Shown here piece after piece: positions 22,334 to 30,801 of a stretch of 64,000 bases of DNA (its first letter is position 1; every line of letters begins with the position of its first letter). A program made the translations under genes and the position numbers. The stretch is from Ilumatobacter sp963746265 (lineage in GTDB: Bacteria > Actinomycetota > Acidimicrobiia > Acidimicrobiales > Ilumatobacteraceae). Below the pieces are notes generated by a model. The model was not told the DNA's origin. It made no database searches and saw only the letters and a list, made by a program, of their open reading frames with translations. The stretch lies in the NCBI GenBank assembly GCA_963746265.1, contig CAVVAM010000014.1, forward strand, positions 248,001 to 312,000, in the 5' to 3' direction.

Positions 22334-23827
22334 TCAGTCGGTGCCGGGGCGGCGATCGGTCTCCGTGCCGGGATCGCCGCGGTAACCCGGCGGGTACGTC
22401 GCTGCGAGCTCCTCCGGGGTCGGGTCGCGCCGCACGTGTGCCTCGGGCGGCAGCAACTCCGAGATCGCCTTCATGATCCGCTTCGTGTCCTTGTCGACGC
22501 TCTTGCCCTTGAGTTCGACGGGATCACCGACCGTGGCCAGCACCGTCGGGGCGTCGGTGACGTTGAACAACTTGGGCACCCGCGACGAACGGGGCCACAC
22601 GATCTCGGTCCCCCACAACCCGACCGGGATCACCGTCGCTCCCGTCATGTGGGCCAACCGGGCCGCACCCCAGCGACCTTTCAGTTTCGGTTCGAAGAAC
22701 GCCGGACCACGCGGGATCGTGCCCTCGGGCATGATCGCCACCATCTCGCCGGCCGCGAGCGCATCGGCGGCCGCCTGCAGCGGGGCGTCGGAGCCGGTGC
22801 CCCGATCGACCCGGATCCCGCCCATCGCCGTGGCGAGGGGCCCGACGACGGGAACGTCGAACACCTCCTTCTTGCCGAGTGACCGCACCGTTCGACCGGT
22901 CTTCGCGACCACCATCGAGATGACCATGGGGTCGAAGTACGAGCGATGGTTGGCGACGAGGATGACCGGACCCTCGGCGGGGATCTTGTCGGTGTTCCGG
23001 ATCCGGATGTCGGCGTACGGCACCATCGACGGACGTGAGAACGCCAGGGCCAGCTTCTGCAGCTCGATTCCGACGAGCGGGACCTTCTTCACGCCGGGTG
23101 CGACGTCCAGGTTGATCGTCGGCCACCGTCGGGCCGCGGCCATGACGACCATCCGGGGGTCGGGGTTGACGACGACCGGGTGACCCACCGCCGACAGTAG
23201 CGGGGTGTCGTAGACGCTGTCCGAGTAGGCGTAGCTGGCGGCGAGGTCGACGCCGTGCTCGCCGGCCCACTCGCGCACGGCCGCCAGCTTGCCGGTCGAC
23301 CAGACGAACGGCCCGGCGAGGTCGCCGGTGTAGGTGTCGTCGTCCGACTCGACGCCGTACCGCGTCGCCACGACGCCGTCGAGTCCGAGCCGGTCGGCGA
23401 ACGGCTTGACGAGGTCGTACGGCGTGGTCGTGGCCAACACGATCGGCCGTCCCTCGTCGCGGTGCATGGCGAACACCGATTCGGCGAACGGCTGCACCAT
23501 GTCGACCAGTCTGTCCGCGACGGTGTCGGCGGCTTCCCGGACCGACGCACGGGACCGGCCCTTGGCGAAATGCACGGCCTGGCGGGCGAGCGCCATCGAC
23601 GGCAACGTCTCGCCCACGGTGTTGAAGAGCTGATAGAGCATCTTCTCGCCGGGGATGCTCCGGCTCACCAGACCGGCGGCTCGCATGGCGTCGGAGAAGA
23701 CTTCTCCACTGGCACCCCGCAGCAACGTGCGGTCGAGGTCGAAGAAGGCAGCTCCGGCTGATGTCGCCGGGGCCCCGCCGTCCGCTCCGTCCTCGTCTGG
23801 GGGTGAGCTGTCCGGTCGATTGGCCAC
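22334..23827 (-). CDS. bifunctional HAD-IB hydrolase / PlsC acyltransferase
   Basis: 497 residues. The N-terminal HAD domain has FFDLDRTLL (Asp30/Asp32), a Lys after WSTG, and the motif SDSVYDTPLL. The C-terminal PlsC domain has N293-H294...D299 (NHRSYFD) and MPEGTIPRG. The layout matches actinobacterial two-domain acyltransferases, where the HAD part may dephosphorylate the phosphatidic-acid product or a related phosphate while PlsC acylates lysophosphatidate. The C-terminal ~40 residues are hydrophilic. A strong terminator-like hairpin lies in its leader. This is the second PlsC-domain protein in the window. Confidence 0.88.
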   Translation of the reverse strand: MANRPDSSPPDEDGADGGAPATSAGAAFFDLDRTLLRGASGEVFSDAMRAAGLVSRSIPGEKMLYQLFNTVGETLPSMALARQAVHFAKGRSRASVREAADTVADRLVDMVQPFAESVFAMHRDEGRPIVLATTTPYDLVKPFADRLGLDGVVATRYGVESDDDTYTGDLAGPFVWSTGKLAAVREWAGEHGVDLAASYAYSDSVYDTPLLSAVGHPVVVNPDPRMVVMAAARRWPTINLDVAPGVKKVPLVGIELQKLALAFSRPSMVPYADIRIRNTDKIPAEGPVILVANHRSYFDPMVISMVVAKTGRTVRSLGKKEVFDVPVVGPLATAMGGIRVDRGTGSDAPLQAAADALAAGEMVAIMPEGTIPRGPAFFEPKLKGRWGAARLAHMTGATVIPVGLWGTEIVWPRSSRVPKLFNVTDAPTVLATVGDPVELKGKSVDKDTKRIMKAISELLPPEAHVRRDPTPEELAATYPPGYRGDPGTETDRRPGTD

Positions 23828-23871
23828 GGCTGCAGACTACGGCACGGCCCCGAACCGCCAAACACGGGCCG

Positions 23872-23910
23872 AAAAACGGGAGACGCCCCGATGGGGGATC
23901 GGGGCGTCTC
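23872..23910 (-). terminator. intrinsic terminator upstream of the HAD-PlsC gene (attenuator or sRNA end)
   Basis: GAGACGCCCCGAT-ggggg-ATCGGGGCGTCTC is a perfect 13-bp stem. On the minus strand it is followed after 3 nt by TTTTT, a rare complete rho-independent terminator in this GC-rich DNA. It sits 45-83 nt upstream of the HAD-PlsC start, not downstream of any minus-strand gene. It therefore terminates either a short transcript from the LysR-side promoter region or the leader of HAD-PlsC itself. Confidence 0.7.
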
Positions 23911-24052
23911 AACCTGGGAGCTCCTTCGGTGGGGGACCGATTCGGTGGAGCTTCCTCGAAGCGGAACATGGGGGGTGTTCTCGCGTCGTTCTGGTTGTGA
24001 AAGTATGCACGTGCAATTCCGCATCTGACAAGTAGAACTCAGCGATATCCCG

Positions 24053-24069
24053 TATCTGTTTTCCTGATA
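24053..24069 (+). promoter_or_regulatory. LysR-type operator (T-N11-A) overlapping the LysR gene's -10
   Basis: TATCtgttttcctGATA is a dyad containing the T-N11-A core bound by LysR regulators. It overlaps TATGCT (24068-24073), whose end lies 7 nt before the LysR-type gene's ATG, so binding would block its own leaderless promoter (autoregulation). It could also control minus-strand transcription. Confidence 0.5.
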
Positions 24070-24079
24070 TGCTCTCGAC

Positions 24080-25018
24080 ATGGACGTCCGGCAGCTGGCC
24101 GCCATCGTCGCCGTCGCCGATCACGGCACGTTCTCGGCTGCAGCACGAGCCCTGTACACCGTGCAGTCGAACGTATCGGGGCACGTCGCCAAACTGGAGC
24201 GTGAGCTGGGCGTCACCCTCGTCGATCGTGCGCACGGCGGCCTCACCGACGAAGGCGTTCGGGTCGTCGAGCGGGCTCGCCGGGTGCTCCACGAGATCGA
24301 CGACATCTCCGCCGACATCGCATCACTGGACGCCGACGTGTCGGGCGATGCCCGCATCGGCGTGATCGGCACCACGGCCCGCTGGCTGATGCCCCGGCTC
24401 CTGGGCGCCGTCGCCGAGCGGCACCCCCGGGTCCACCCGATCGTCAGCGAAGGCAGCACGACCACGATCGTTCCCGGGGTGCTGGCCGGCCAGCTGAACG
24501 CGGCGATCATCCACCTCCCGATCGACGATCCCGAACTGATCGTGGAGCCGTTGTTCGCCGAAGATCTCATCCTGCTCGTCCACGGTTCCCACGAGCTCGC
24601 CGCTCGCGACACGATGTCGTTGCGGGAACTCGAGGACGTCCCCCTCCTGTTGCCTCCGAAGGGCGCCGCCCTGCGCCGAGTGCTCGACCGGGCAGCGGGC
24701 AGCGTCGATGTCTCGCTCCGCGCACAGGCGGAGATCGACGGGGTCCGACTGCTCGCGTCGCTCGCCTTCGACGGCTACGGCGCAGCGATCGTGCCCGCCA
24801 CGGCCGCACCGAAACAGATCGACGGCGCCTTCAAGCGGGTGATGGTGCCGGAACTCCCACGGCGAGTGGTCGCCTGGGTGCGGCGACGACGCCCCGGTCC
24901 GAGCGCGGCCACCAGCGCGGTCGCGTCGATCCTGAGTGAAGTCGTGCGCACCCACGCCGACGAGCAGCCGGGGGTACACCTCACCACCGACACGTTCCCA
25001 CTCCACCGCAGCGTCTGA
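24080..25018 (+). CDS. LysR-family transcriptional regulator
   Basis: 312 residues. The N-terminal helix-turn-helix is unmistakable (MDVRQLAAIVAVADHGTFSAAARALYTVQSNVSGHVAKLERELGV). The substrate-binding domain covers about 85-290 (RIGVIGTTARWLMPRLL, followed by an LLVHGSHELAARD region). The effector is unknown. The gene lies 31 nt upstream of the carboxyltransferase gene in the same direction, so acyl-CoA carboxylation or its precursor is a reasonable candidate for the controlled process. It has no Shine-Dalgarno, and a -10-like TATGCT lies 7 nt before the ATG. Confidence 0.9.
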   Translation: MDVRQLAAIVAVADHGTFSAAARALYTVQSNVSGHVAKLERELGVTLVDRAHGGLTDEGVRVVERARRVLHEIDDISADIASLDADVSGDARIGVIGTTARWLMPRLLGAVAERHPRVHPIVSEGSTTTIVPGVLAGQLNAAIIHLPIDDPELIVEPLFAEDLILLVHGSHELAARDTMSLRELEDVPLLLPPKGAALRRVLDRAAGSVDVSLRAQAEIDGVRLLASLAFDGYGAAIVPATAAPKQIDGAFKRVMVPELPRRVVAWVRRRRPGPSAATSAVASILSEVVRTHADEQPGVHLTTDTFPLHRSV

Positions 25019-25049
25019 GCCGGGCGCAGACCGTCTAAGGTCCGCCCCG

Positions 25050-26399
25050 ATGTCGCTCGACGAAGTGAACCTGGCAACCGGGCTCCCCGGCCCCGTCTCG
25101 GCGCGCGTCCGTACGCTCGCCGGGCGCCGGGTGTCGTGGCTCGAGTTCGACCCGGTCGAACCGGCAGCGCCGCTCAGCCAGGCGATGACCCACACGTGGG
25201 AGACCGCGGCCGGCACCGCGCTCGAGGAGCGCATCCCGTTCGTGATGGTGATCAACTCGGCGGGCGCCCACATCGGCGAGGGCATCGCTGCGCTCCACGG
25301 CTGGGGACGGGTCGCTCGGGCACTCACTCGATGCTCGGGCAACGTGCCCACCTTTGCGATCGTCGACGGGCCGGCCGTGTCGGGTCCGGCGCTACTGCTC
25401 GGTCTCGTGGACTTCACCATCATGACGACGACCGCCTACGCGTTCGTGAACGGTCCGGTGATGGTCCGACAGATCACCGGTATCGACATCTCGAAAGACG
25501 AACTCGGCAGCGCCGAGGCGATGGAGAAGCACGGCGGCCTCTCGATCGCCGTCGTCGGCGACCGGGCGGCCGGCACGGAGATGATCGAGCACCTGCTGGA
25601 GTACGTCCCCGATCACGCCGACCAAGCGCCGCCCCACCGGCCCACCACCGACCCGCTCGACCGTGCCTGCCCGGAAGCCGGCGAGCTGATCCCCGAGTCA
25701 TCCACCGGAAGCTACGACGTGCGCCAGGTCGCCGAGGCGATCGTCGACGAGGACTCCCTGTTCGAAGTGCGCGGACGGTGGGCAGGGAACGTCGTCACGG
25801 CGTTCGCCACGGTCGGTGGGCAGCCCGTCGGCATCGTCGCCAACCAACCCATGAACCTCGCCGGAACGCTCGACATCCCGGCGTCCCAGAAGGCGGCACG
25901 ATTCGTCGCGTTCTGCGACGCCTTCAACCTGCCCATCATCACGCTCGTCGACACCCCCGGCTTCTACCCCGGCAAGGACCTCGAGTGGCGGGGCATGATC
26001 CGTCACGGCGCACAGCTCGTCTACGCGTACGGTCGCGCCACCGTGCCCCGCATCTGCGTGATCCTCCGCAAGAGCTATGGCGGCGCGTTCATCGTGATGG
26101 ATTCCAAGACGATGGGCAACGACGTCTGCCTCGCCTGGCCGTGGGCCGAGCTCGCGGTCATGGGCGCCGGACAGGCGGCAGCGATCCTGCAGCGCCGGGC
26201 GACGGACGAGGAGCGGGCCGCGTTCGAGGCCGACTACGCCGAACGCCTCCTCAACCCGTACGTCGCCGCCGAGCGCGGCTACGTCGACGCAGTGATCGAT
26301 CCGGCCGACACGCGCCGCGAGATCGCCGCGTCGCTGACCATGCTGGCCGACAAACGCGAGGTCCTCCCCCGTCGAAAACACGGCAACACGCCGCTCTGA
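25050..26399 (+). CDS. acyl-CoA carboxylase carboxyltransferase (beta) subunit
   Basis: 449 residues with both halves of the carboxyltransferase crotonase fold. GAHIGEG...GNVPTFAIVDGPAVSGPALLLGLVDF is in the N-half. NQPMNLAGTLDIPASQKAARFVAFCDAFNLPIITLVDTPGFYPGKDLE and RKSYGGAFIVMDSKTMGNDV are in the C-half. The enzyme moves CO2 from carboxybiotin to acetyl-, propionyl- or a longer acyl-CoA. It is shorter than typical PccB/AccD proteins (about 510-540) at the N-terminus. No biotin-carboxylase/BCCP alpha subunit is adjacent, so that partner must be elsewhere. AAGG lies 10 nt before the ATG. It is downstream of the LysR gene. Confidence 0.88.
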   Translation: MSLDEVNLATGLPGPVSARVRTLAGRRVSWLEFDPVEPAAPLSQAMTHTWETAAGTALEERIPFVMVINSAGAHIGEGIAALHGWGRVARALTRCSGNVPTFAIVDGPAVSGPALLLGLVDFTIMTTTAYAFVNGPVMVRQITGIDISKDELGSAEAMEKHGGLSIAVVGDRAAGTEMIEHLLEYVPDHADQAPPHRPTTDPLDRACPEAGELIPESSTGSYDVRQVAEAIVDEDSLFEVRGRWAGNVVTAFATVGGQPVGIVANQPMNLAGTLDIPASQKAARFVAFCDAFNLPIITLVDTPGFYPGKDLEWRGMIRHGAQLVYAYGRATVPRICVILRKSYGGAFIVMDSKTMGNDVCLAWPWAELAVMGAGQAAAILQRRATDEERAAFEADYAERLLNPYVAAERGYVDAVIDPADTRREIAASLTMLADKREVLPRRKHGNTPL

Positions 26400-26414
26400 C
26401 CGATGCTGCGCAGG

Positions 26415-26436
26415 GGTTCGAGCGGCCGTTCGAACC
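26415..26436 (+). terminator. hairpin after the carboxyltransferase gene
   Basis: GGTTCGA and TCGAACC form a 7-bp stem around an 8-nt loop 15 nt after the stop codon. There is no T-tract. It is possibly a terminator, in an otherwise featureless 267-bp gap before citrate synthase. In the rest of that gap TTGGAG and TACATT (26607-26612) with a 19-bp spacer are a weak promoter candidate. Confidence 0.3.
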
Positions 26437-26666
26437 TCGCGAGCTGCAGTGCTCTGCGGCTCCTCACCTGCTCGACCGGCACACGACGTACGGCCTTCCC
26501 CCAGAGCCGGCACCGCGTCACCGCAGATCGACCTCGTGGATCGGGATCGGCGTTGATCGGTTCAACCCTCGAGCGCTCTCGTTGGAGGTCGGGCACCGCC
26601 GAACGGTACATTGGCTCGCTGGGGTGCTAGCCCCGTTCCATCCGAGCGTGACACGAAGGAAGCACC

Positions 26667-27935
26667 GTGCCCGACACCATCACCATCACCGACGACCGAA
26701 CCGGCAAGACGGTCACTGTCCCGATCGAGGGCGGGGTGTTTCCCTCCAGTGCGTTGCGTGAGCTCGATCCGTCGCTGTTCATGTACGACCCTGCGTACAT
26801 GTCGACGGCAGCGTGCAAGTCGGAGATCACGTACCTCGATGGGGCGAACGGCGTGCTGCGGTATCGCGGCTATCCGATCGAGCAGCTCGCCGAGCGGTCG
26901 ACGTACCTGGAGGTCGCCTACCTCCTGATCCACGGCGAGCTACCGACCAGCGAGCAACTGGCGACCTGGACCCACGAGATCACGACCCATACGTTCATCC
27001 ACGAGAACATGCGCAAGCGCTTCGTCGATGGCTTCCACTACGACGCCCACCCGATGGGGATGTTCGTGTCGTCGTTGGCGGCACTGGGCACGTTCTACAA
27101 CGGTGCGAAGGACATCCACGACCCCGACAGCCGCCATCGTCAGATCGTTCGGCTGATCGCCAAGTCACCGACACTCGCAGCGATGGCGTACCGATTCTCG
27201 GTCGGGCTGCCGTTCAACTATCCCGACAACAACCTGTCGTACCCCGCCAACTTCCTGAGCATGATGTGGAAGATCGGTCCCGACTACGAAGTCGATCCCC
27301 GGCTCGAGCGGGCGATGGACGTGCTGTTCATCCTGCACGCCGACCACGAACAGAACTGTGGTACCACGGCCATGCGCGTCGTCGGTTCGAGCCAGACCGA
27401 TCCGTACACCTCGGCCGCCGCAGCGGCCAGCGCGCTGTACGGTCCGCTCCACGGCGGTGCCAACGAGGCGGTGGTGCGCATGCTCACCGACATCGGCACG
27501 AAGGACAATGTGCCGGCCTTCATCGAATCGGTGAAGAACGGCGAGGGTCGACTGATGGGCTTCGGCCACCGCGTGTACAAGAACTACGACCCGCGTGCGA
27601 CCATCATCAAGCAGGCCGCCTACGACGTCTTCGACGTCACCGGCAAGAACCCGCTCCTCGACATCGCGCTGGCGCTCGAGGAGGTGGCCCTCGAAGATCC
27701 GTACTTCATCGATCGGAAGCTGTACCCGAACGTCGACTTCTACTCGGGCCTGATCTACCAGGCGCTGGGGTTCCCGGTCGACATGTTCACGGTGCTGTTC
27801 GCGATTCCGCGCACGTCGGGATGGTTGGCGCACTGGCAGGAGCTCCTCAACGATCCCGAGCAGAGGATCTCCCGACCTCGGCAGTGGTATGCCGGTGTCG
27901 ACGAGCGCGAATACGTCGCCATCGACGCCCGCTGA
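26667..27935 (+). CDS. gltA: citrate synthase
   Basis: 422 residues, hexameric (type II) bacterial length. The catalytic triad is intact: His262 (GPLHGGANE), His301 (GFGHRVYKNYDPR) and Asp357 (YPNVDFYSG). HADHEQN around 224 is also present. It condenses acetyl-CoA with oxaloacetate to enter the TCA cycle. The N-terminal ~45-residue beta domain typical of type II enzymes precedes the helical core. Translation starts at GTG with AAGGA 6 nt upstream. It appears to be transcribed alone, 6.2 kb from aconitase. Confidence 0.95.
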   Translation: MPDTITITDDRTGKTVTVPIEGGVFPSSALRELDPSLFMYDPAYMSTAACKSEITYLDGANGVLRYRGYPIEQLAERSTYLEVAYLLIHGELPTSEQLATWTHEITTHTFIHENMRKRFVDGFHYDAHPMGMFVSSLAALGTFYNGAKDIHDPDSRHRQIVRLIAKSPTLAAMAYRFSVGLPFNYPDNNLSYPANFLSMMWKIGPDYEVDPRLERAMDVLFILHADHEQNCGTTAMRVVGSSQTDPYTSAAAAASALYGPLHGGANEAVVRMLTDIGTKDNVPAFIESVKNGEGRLMGFGHRVYKNYDPRATIIKQAAYDVFDVTGKNPLLDIALALEEVALEDPYFIDRKLYPNVDFYSGLIYQALGFPVDMFTVLFAIPRTSGWLAHWQELLNDPEQRISRPRQWYAGVDEREYVAIDAR

Positions 27936-27960
27936 GATCGACCGAGCCGCGGCAGCGGCC

Positions 27961-28458
27961 TCAGAGGCAACGATCGATGAGGCGACGTGCTGCGTCCTTC
28001 GTGGCGACCAGCGCCGAGAGCGGCACCGGCGGCACCCCCACCGCGACCACCGGCTCACTCGTCACCGACGGCACCGGCGGCACCCCCACCGCGACCACCG
28101 GCTCACTCGTCACCGACGGCACCGGCGGCACCCCCACCGCGACCACCGTCTCACTCGTCACCGACGGCACCGGCGGCACCCCCACCGCGACCACCGGCTC
28201 ACTCGTCACCGACGGCACCGGCGGCACCCCCACCGCGACCACCGGCTCACTCGTCACCGACGGCACCGGCGGCACCCCCACCGCCACCACCGGCTCACTC
28301 GTCGGGCCGGAGGGTTCGGTGGTCGTCGGCGCGGCGGATTCGGTCATCACTGGCGCCTCGGCGAGTTCGTCGCCGTGCACCGGCGACCACGGCCCGACCG
28401 TCCCTGCGGCCACGCCGACCAGGACCGCCACCCGCCGGACCGCTCCTCGCTGTCGCAT
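27961..28458 (-). CDS. putative secreted repeat protein (Pro/Val-rich 16-residue repeats)
   Basis: 165 residues on the minus strand. A basic start and hydrophobic stretch (RRVAVLVGVAAGTVGPW) ending near VHG-D look like a signal peptide. The body is about six copies of the 16-residue unit SEPVVAVGVPPVPSVT, then a short polar end. No Shine-Dalgarno is clear. The plus strand across the repeat is equally open (TGGTPTATTGSLVTDG repeats), with equal third-position GC, so the coding strand is uncertain. The minus strand is preferred only for the signal peptide. If real, it is probably an elastic or spacer-like surface peptide. Confidence 0.4.
   Translation of the reverse strand: MRQRGAVRRVAVLVGVAAGTVGPWSPVHGDELAEAPVMTESAAPTTTEPSGPTSEPVVAVGVPPVPSVTSEPVVAVGVPPVPSVTSEPVVAVGVPPVPSVTSETVVAVGVPPVPSVTSEPVVAVGVPPVPSVTSEPVVAVGVPPVPLSALVATKDAARRLIDRCL
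28022..28303. repeat. 48-bp minisatellite, about 5.9 copies
   Basis: Six nearly identical 48-bp units run head to tail, the last truncated by about 6 bp. They differ by single substitutions: one unit reads gtctc where the others read ggctc, and the last has gccacc for gcgacc. The length is a multiple of three, so copy-number change would keep any reading frame. There are no spacers, so it is not a CRISPR array. Confidence 0.95.
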
Positions 28459-28554
28459 GTCGCCAGCGTAGGAACCGACCGACGTCGGTGTCAGCGGATT
28501 CTCGAGGATCCCCCGCCAATTCCGTCAAGACTTCCTGAGCGATCGCACGGCGGG

Positions 28555-28588
28555 CCACTCCGGTGGGCGATTCGGCCACCCGGAGTGG
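28555..28588 (-). terminator. hairpin after the secreted lysozyme-like gene
   Basis: CCACTCCGGTGG pairs with CCACCCGGAGTGG (one bulged base) around a 9-nt loop, 20 nt beyond the minus-strand stop at 28608. No T-tract follows. It is a likely actinobacterial-style terminator. Confidence 0.5.
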
Positions 28589-28607
28589 CACCGTCGTACG
28601 ACGGCGG

Positions 28608-30617
28608 TCATCCGATCCGGATGTTGTCCCAGTGCCAGGTGTAGCCGACCGGGTTGTTGTCCTTGTCGGGCGTGTAGTTGTGGTCCTTGAACACGACCTC
28701 GAACCGCTCGGGGAACGAGCCCTTGATCGTCCAGCTCCGGCCGGCGGCCGGGTAGTCGACCGTGATCGTGCCGTTGAGGTTGTCGGTCATCGTGAACGTG
28801 CGCCGGATCGCCTTGGAGGCGCAGGCCTCGGGGTCGGAGGTGAAGTACCCACACGGGTTGTCGCCCGGCTGGCGCTCGACCCGGTCCCCGACGAGCTGGA
28901 ACTCGGCCCACGGACCGATACCGAACATCGCCGTGCCCGGAGTGTACGCGGAGAGGCCGCACGGATCGACGGCGATCGACGGGTGGCACACGGTCTTGGT
29001 GGACCCGGCCGGGATCACGGCGACCTCCCACCACTGTCGATTGCCCAGGTCGGTCATGTTGACGTCCCACGAGACGACGTTCGACTCGGAGCGGGTGAAG
29101 ATCTGATTCGGGGAGAACCATGCGAGTGAGTAGCCGCTCGTGTCGCCGACGCTGGTCATCAGGTGGTCACGGCACATGTAGAACGACTCGTCGGGCTGGT
29201 CACGGTGAATGGTCCGCGACGACGTCGGAGCTCCACAGGACAGATCGTGATCACCGGGCCAGGAGTTCACGCGAACGACGTCGTTGTCGCGGTGGTACAC
29301 ACCTTTCGAGAACCGCTCGAGTCCCGAGTTGCCGGCGAAGTCCTCGAAGAACGCTCCACCCTGAGGGGGCGGGGGCGTCGTGGTCGGCGGCGCCGTGGTC
29401 GCTGGCGCCGTGGTGGCCGGCGCAGTGGTCGCGGGAGCCGTGGTTGCGGGCGCCGTCGTGGCCGGCAACGTGGTCTCGGCCGCCGTGGTCGGGGGCGGGA
29501 CCGTGACGACGGCAGGCAGCGTCGAGTTCGTGCCGCTGTCGCCGTCGGGCTGCGCCGGCGGGAACCACTCCTGCTCCCACGTCCGATCGGCGAGTGTGTC
29601 GGAGAACCGGTCGATGTAGCCGATGGCCGCATCCGTGTACCAACGCCCCGAGAACCACACGCCGAGGCAGCCGGTCGCGTCACCGGCGGCGTAGTTGCCG
29701 CGGCCCTCGACGTCGTTGAGCCAACCGAACCCGCCTTCGTAGCAGGTGCGCCAGATGGCATACGTGTAGTCGAGGTTGTACGCCGTGGAGTCGATCGCGT
29801 TGCCGTTGTCGAACGCAGACTGGTGATAGAGCCACCGGACCTGTCCGAGGCCGATCGACTCGGGGCACTCGCCGCTGTGGGTGCGGTCGCCGTTGTACTG
29901 CGGCGGGTAGTTCCCGATCGGGTAGCGCGGGATGCAGGCTCCCGGATCCGTCGTGAAGTCCCCCATGGCCTCCTGCTTCCAGAACGACTCGTTCACGATC
30001 TGGGCGCGGACCATGTCCTCGTCGATGCCCCACTTGCAGGCGGTCCACTGGATGATCTCGTCGGTCGTGCCGGTGAAGTTGCCGGTCACCCTCGGATAGG
30101 TCGTGTTCGCCCCGGTCCCGGGCGTCGCGTTGGCGGCGGCGTTCTCGGGTCGGTTCTCGGTCGTCGATCGGACCTGCTGTGCACACGCCGCATCCGACGG
30201 CAGCGCGGCGCCGACCGGCAGCAGCTCGAACCGACCGTTGCCACCCGGCACGGTCGGGGGCGTCGTCGGATCCGGGGGTGTGGTGGTCTCGGGCGGCGTC
30301 GGCGGTGTCGTGGTGATCGGCGGCAGCGTGGTGGTCGTGATGTCCGAGCACGCGGTCGCCGGATCCTGGCCGTACGGCACGTACAGCCGATTCCGTTTGC
30401 CATCGCGAGCTGCGTAGCCCCACTTGCACGAGGAGGCCGGCGTGCAGTCCGAGAGGTCCTGCCCCTGCGGCGCCACCGTGCGGTACATCCGGGTCCCCCG
30501 GTTGTTGTACTCATCCCAGCAGCCGGTGTCGCTCGATGCACCCCACGACACCGCGGCGGTGAGGATGACGGGCGTCATGATGGCCAACGAGAGCCCGATT
30601 CCCAGTGATCGCTTCAT
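28608..30617 (-). CDS. secreted lysozyme/transglycosylase-like protein with C-terminal lectin-like domain
   Basis: 669 residues from the ATG at 30617, preceded by AAAGGAAA. It has a signal peptide (KRSLGIGLSLAIMTPVILTAAVSWG) and a Cys-containing N-terminal segment, then a Thr/Pro linker. Next is a domain of ~200 residues with lytic-transglycosylase features: a candidate catalytic Glu in IVNESFW, then ESIGLGQVRW and a YAIWRTCY helix. A second linker contains repeated TTAPA units. The C-terminal ~220 residues look like a beta-sandwich carbohydrate-binding fold (FFEDFAG start, WHWDNIRIG end). It probably cleaves or binds cell-wall or environmental polysaccharide outside the cell. Transglycosylase assignment is by motif only. 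Confidence 0.65.
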   Translation of the reverse strand: MKRSLGIGLSLAIMTPVILTAAVSWGASSDTGCWDEYNNRGTRMYRTVAPQGQDLSDCTPASSCKWGYAARDGKRNRLYVPYGQDPATACSDITTTTLPPITTTPPTPPETTTPPDPTTPPTVPGGNGRFELLPVGAALPSDAACAQQVRSTTENRPENAAANATPGTGANTTYPRVTGNFTGTTDEIIQWTACKWGIDEDMVRAQIVNESFWKQEAMGDFTTDPGACIPRYPIGNYPPQYNGDRTHSGECPESIGLGQVRWLYHQSAFDNGNAIDSTAYNLDYTYAIWRTCYEGGFGWLNDVEGRGNYAAGDATGCLGVWFSGRWYTDAAIGYIDRFSDTLADRTWEQEWFPPAQPDGDSGTNSTLPAVVTVPPPTTAAETTLPATTAPATTAPATTAPATTAPATTAPPTTTPPPPQGGAFFEDFAGNSGLERFSKGVYHRDNDVVRVNSWPGDHDLSCGAPTSSRTIHRDQPDESFYMCRDHLMTSVGDTSGYSLAWFSPNQIFTRSESNVVSWDVNMTDLGNRQWWEVAVIPAGSTKTVCHPSIAVDPCGLSAYTPGTAMFGIGPWAEFQLVGDRVERQPGDNPCGYFTSDPEACASKAIRRTFTMTDNLNGTITVDYPAAGRSWTIKGSFPERFEVVFKDHNYTPDKDNNPVGYTWHWDNIRIG

Positions 30618-30801
30618 GTCGTTTCCTTTGTGATCGTCTCGAAGCGCCCGCATGGAGAACGCTGTGATTCTTGCCCTCTATCGCCGCTCGATCCGCGCAC
30701 CTTGAAGGGAGTTGACTCACAAATGACACATATGGCGAACGCTTGAACCTCGGTCGATCGATGCGGAATCGCGCCCGGATCGCGGCCTACGATCAAGGGC
30801 G
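30618..30801. promoter_or_regulatory. divergent promoter region (secreted protein / acyl-CoA dehydrogenase)
   Basis: 184 bp separate two divergent starts. TACGAT (30788-30793) ends 8 nt before the acyl-CoA dehydrogenase ATG. The AT-richer patch 30705-30740 (TTGACT, CATATG) is the best candidate for the minus-strand promoter. Neither has a fully convincing -35/-10 pair. Confidence 0.35.

Noticed and set aside
22256..22882. 208-residue plus-strand open frame
   Set aside because: Mostly antisense to the PlsC domain of the HAD-PlsC gene; no supported start.
28022..28303. Possible CRISPR array
   Set aside because: Units are contiguous 48-bp copies with no unique spacers; no cas genes are nearby.
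26813..28471. Plus-strand frame from inside citrate synthase through the minisatellite
   Set aside because: The first 1.1 kb is out of frame with citrate synthase. Only the short part from about 27976 could be independent, and it lacks a signal peptide or ribosome-binding site.
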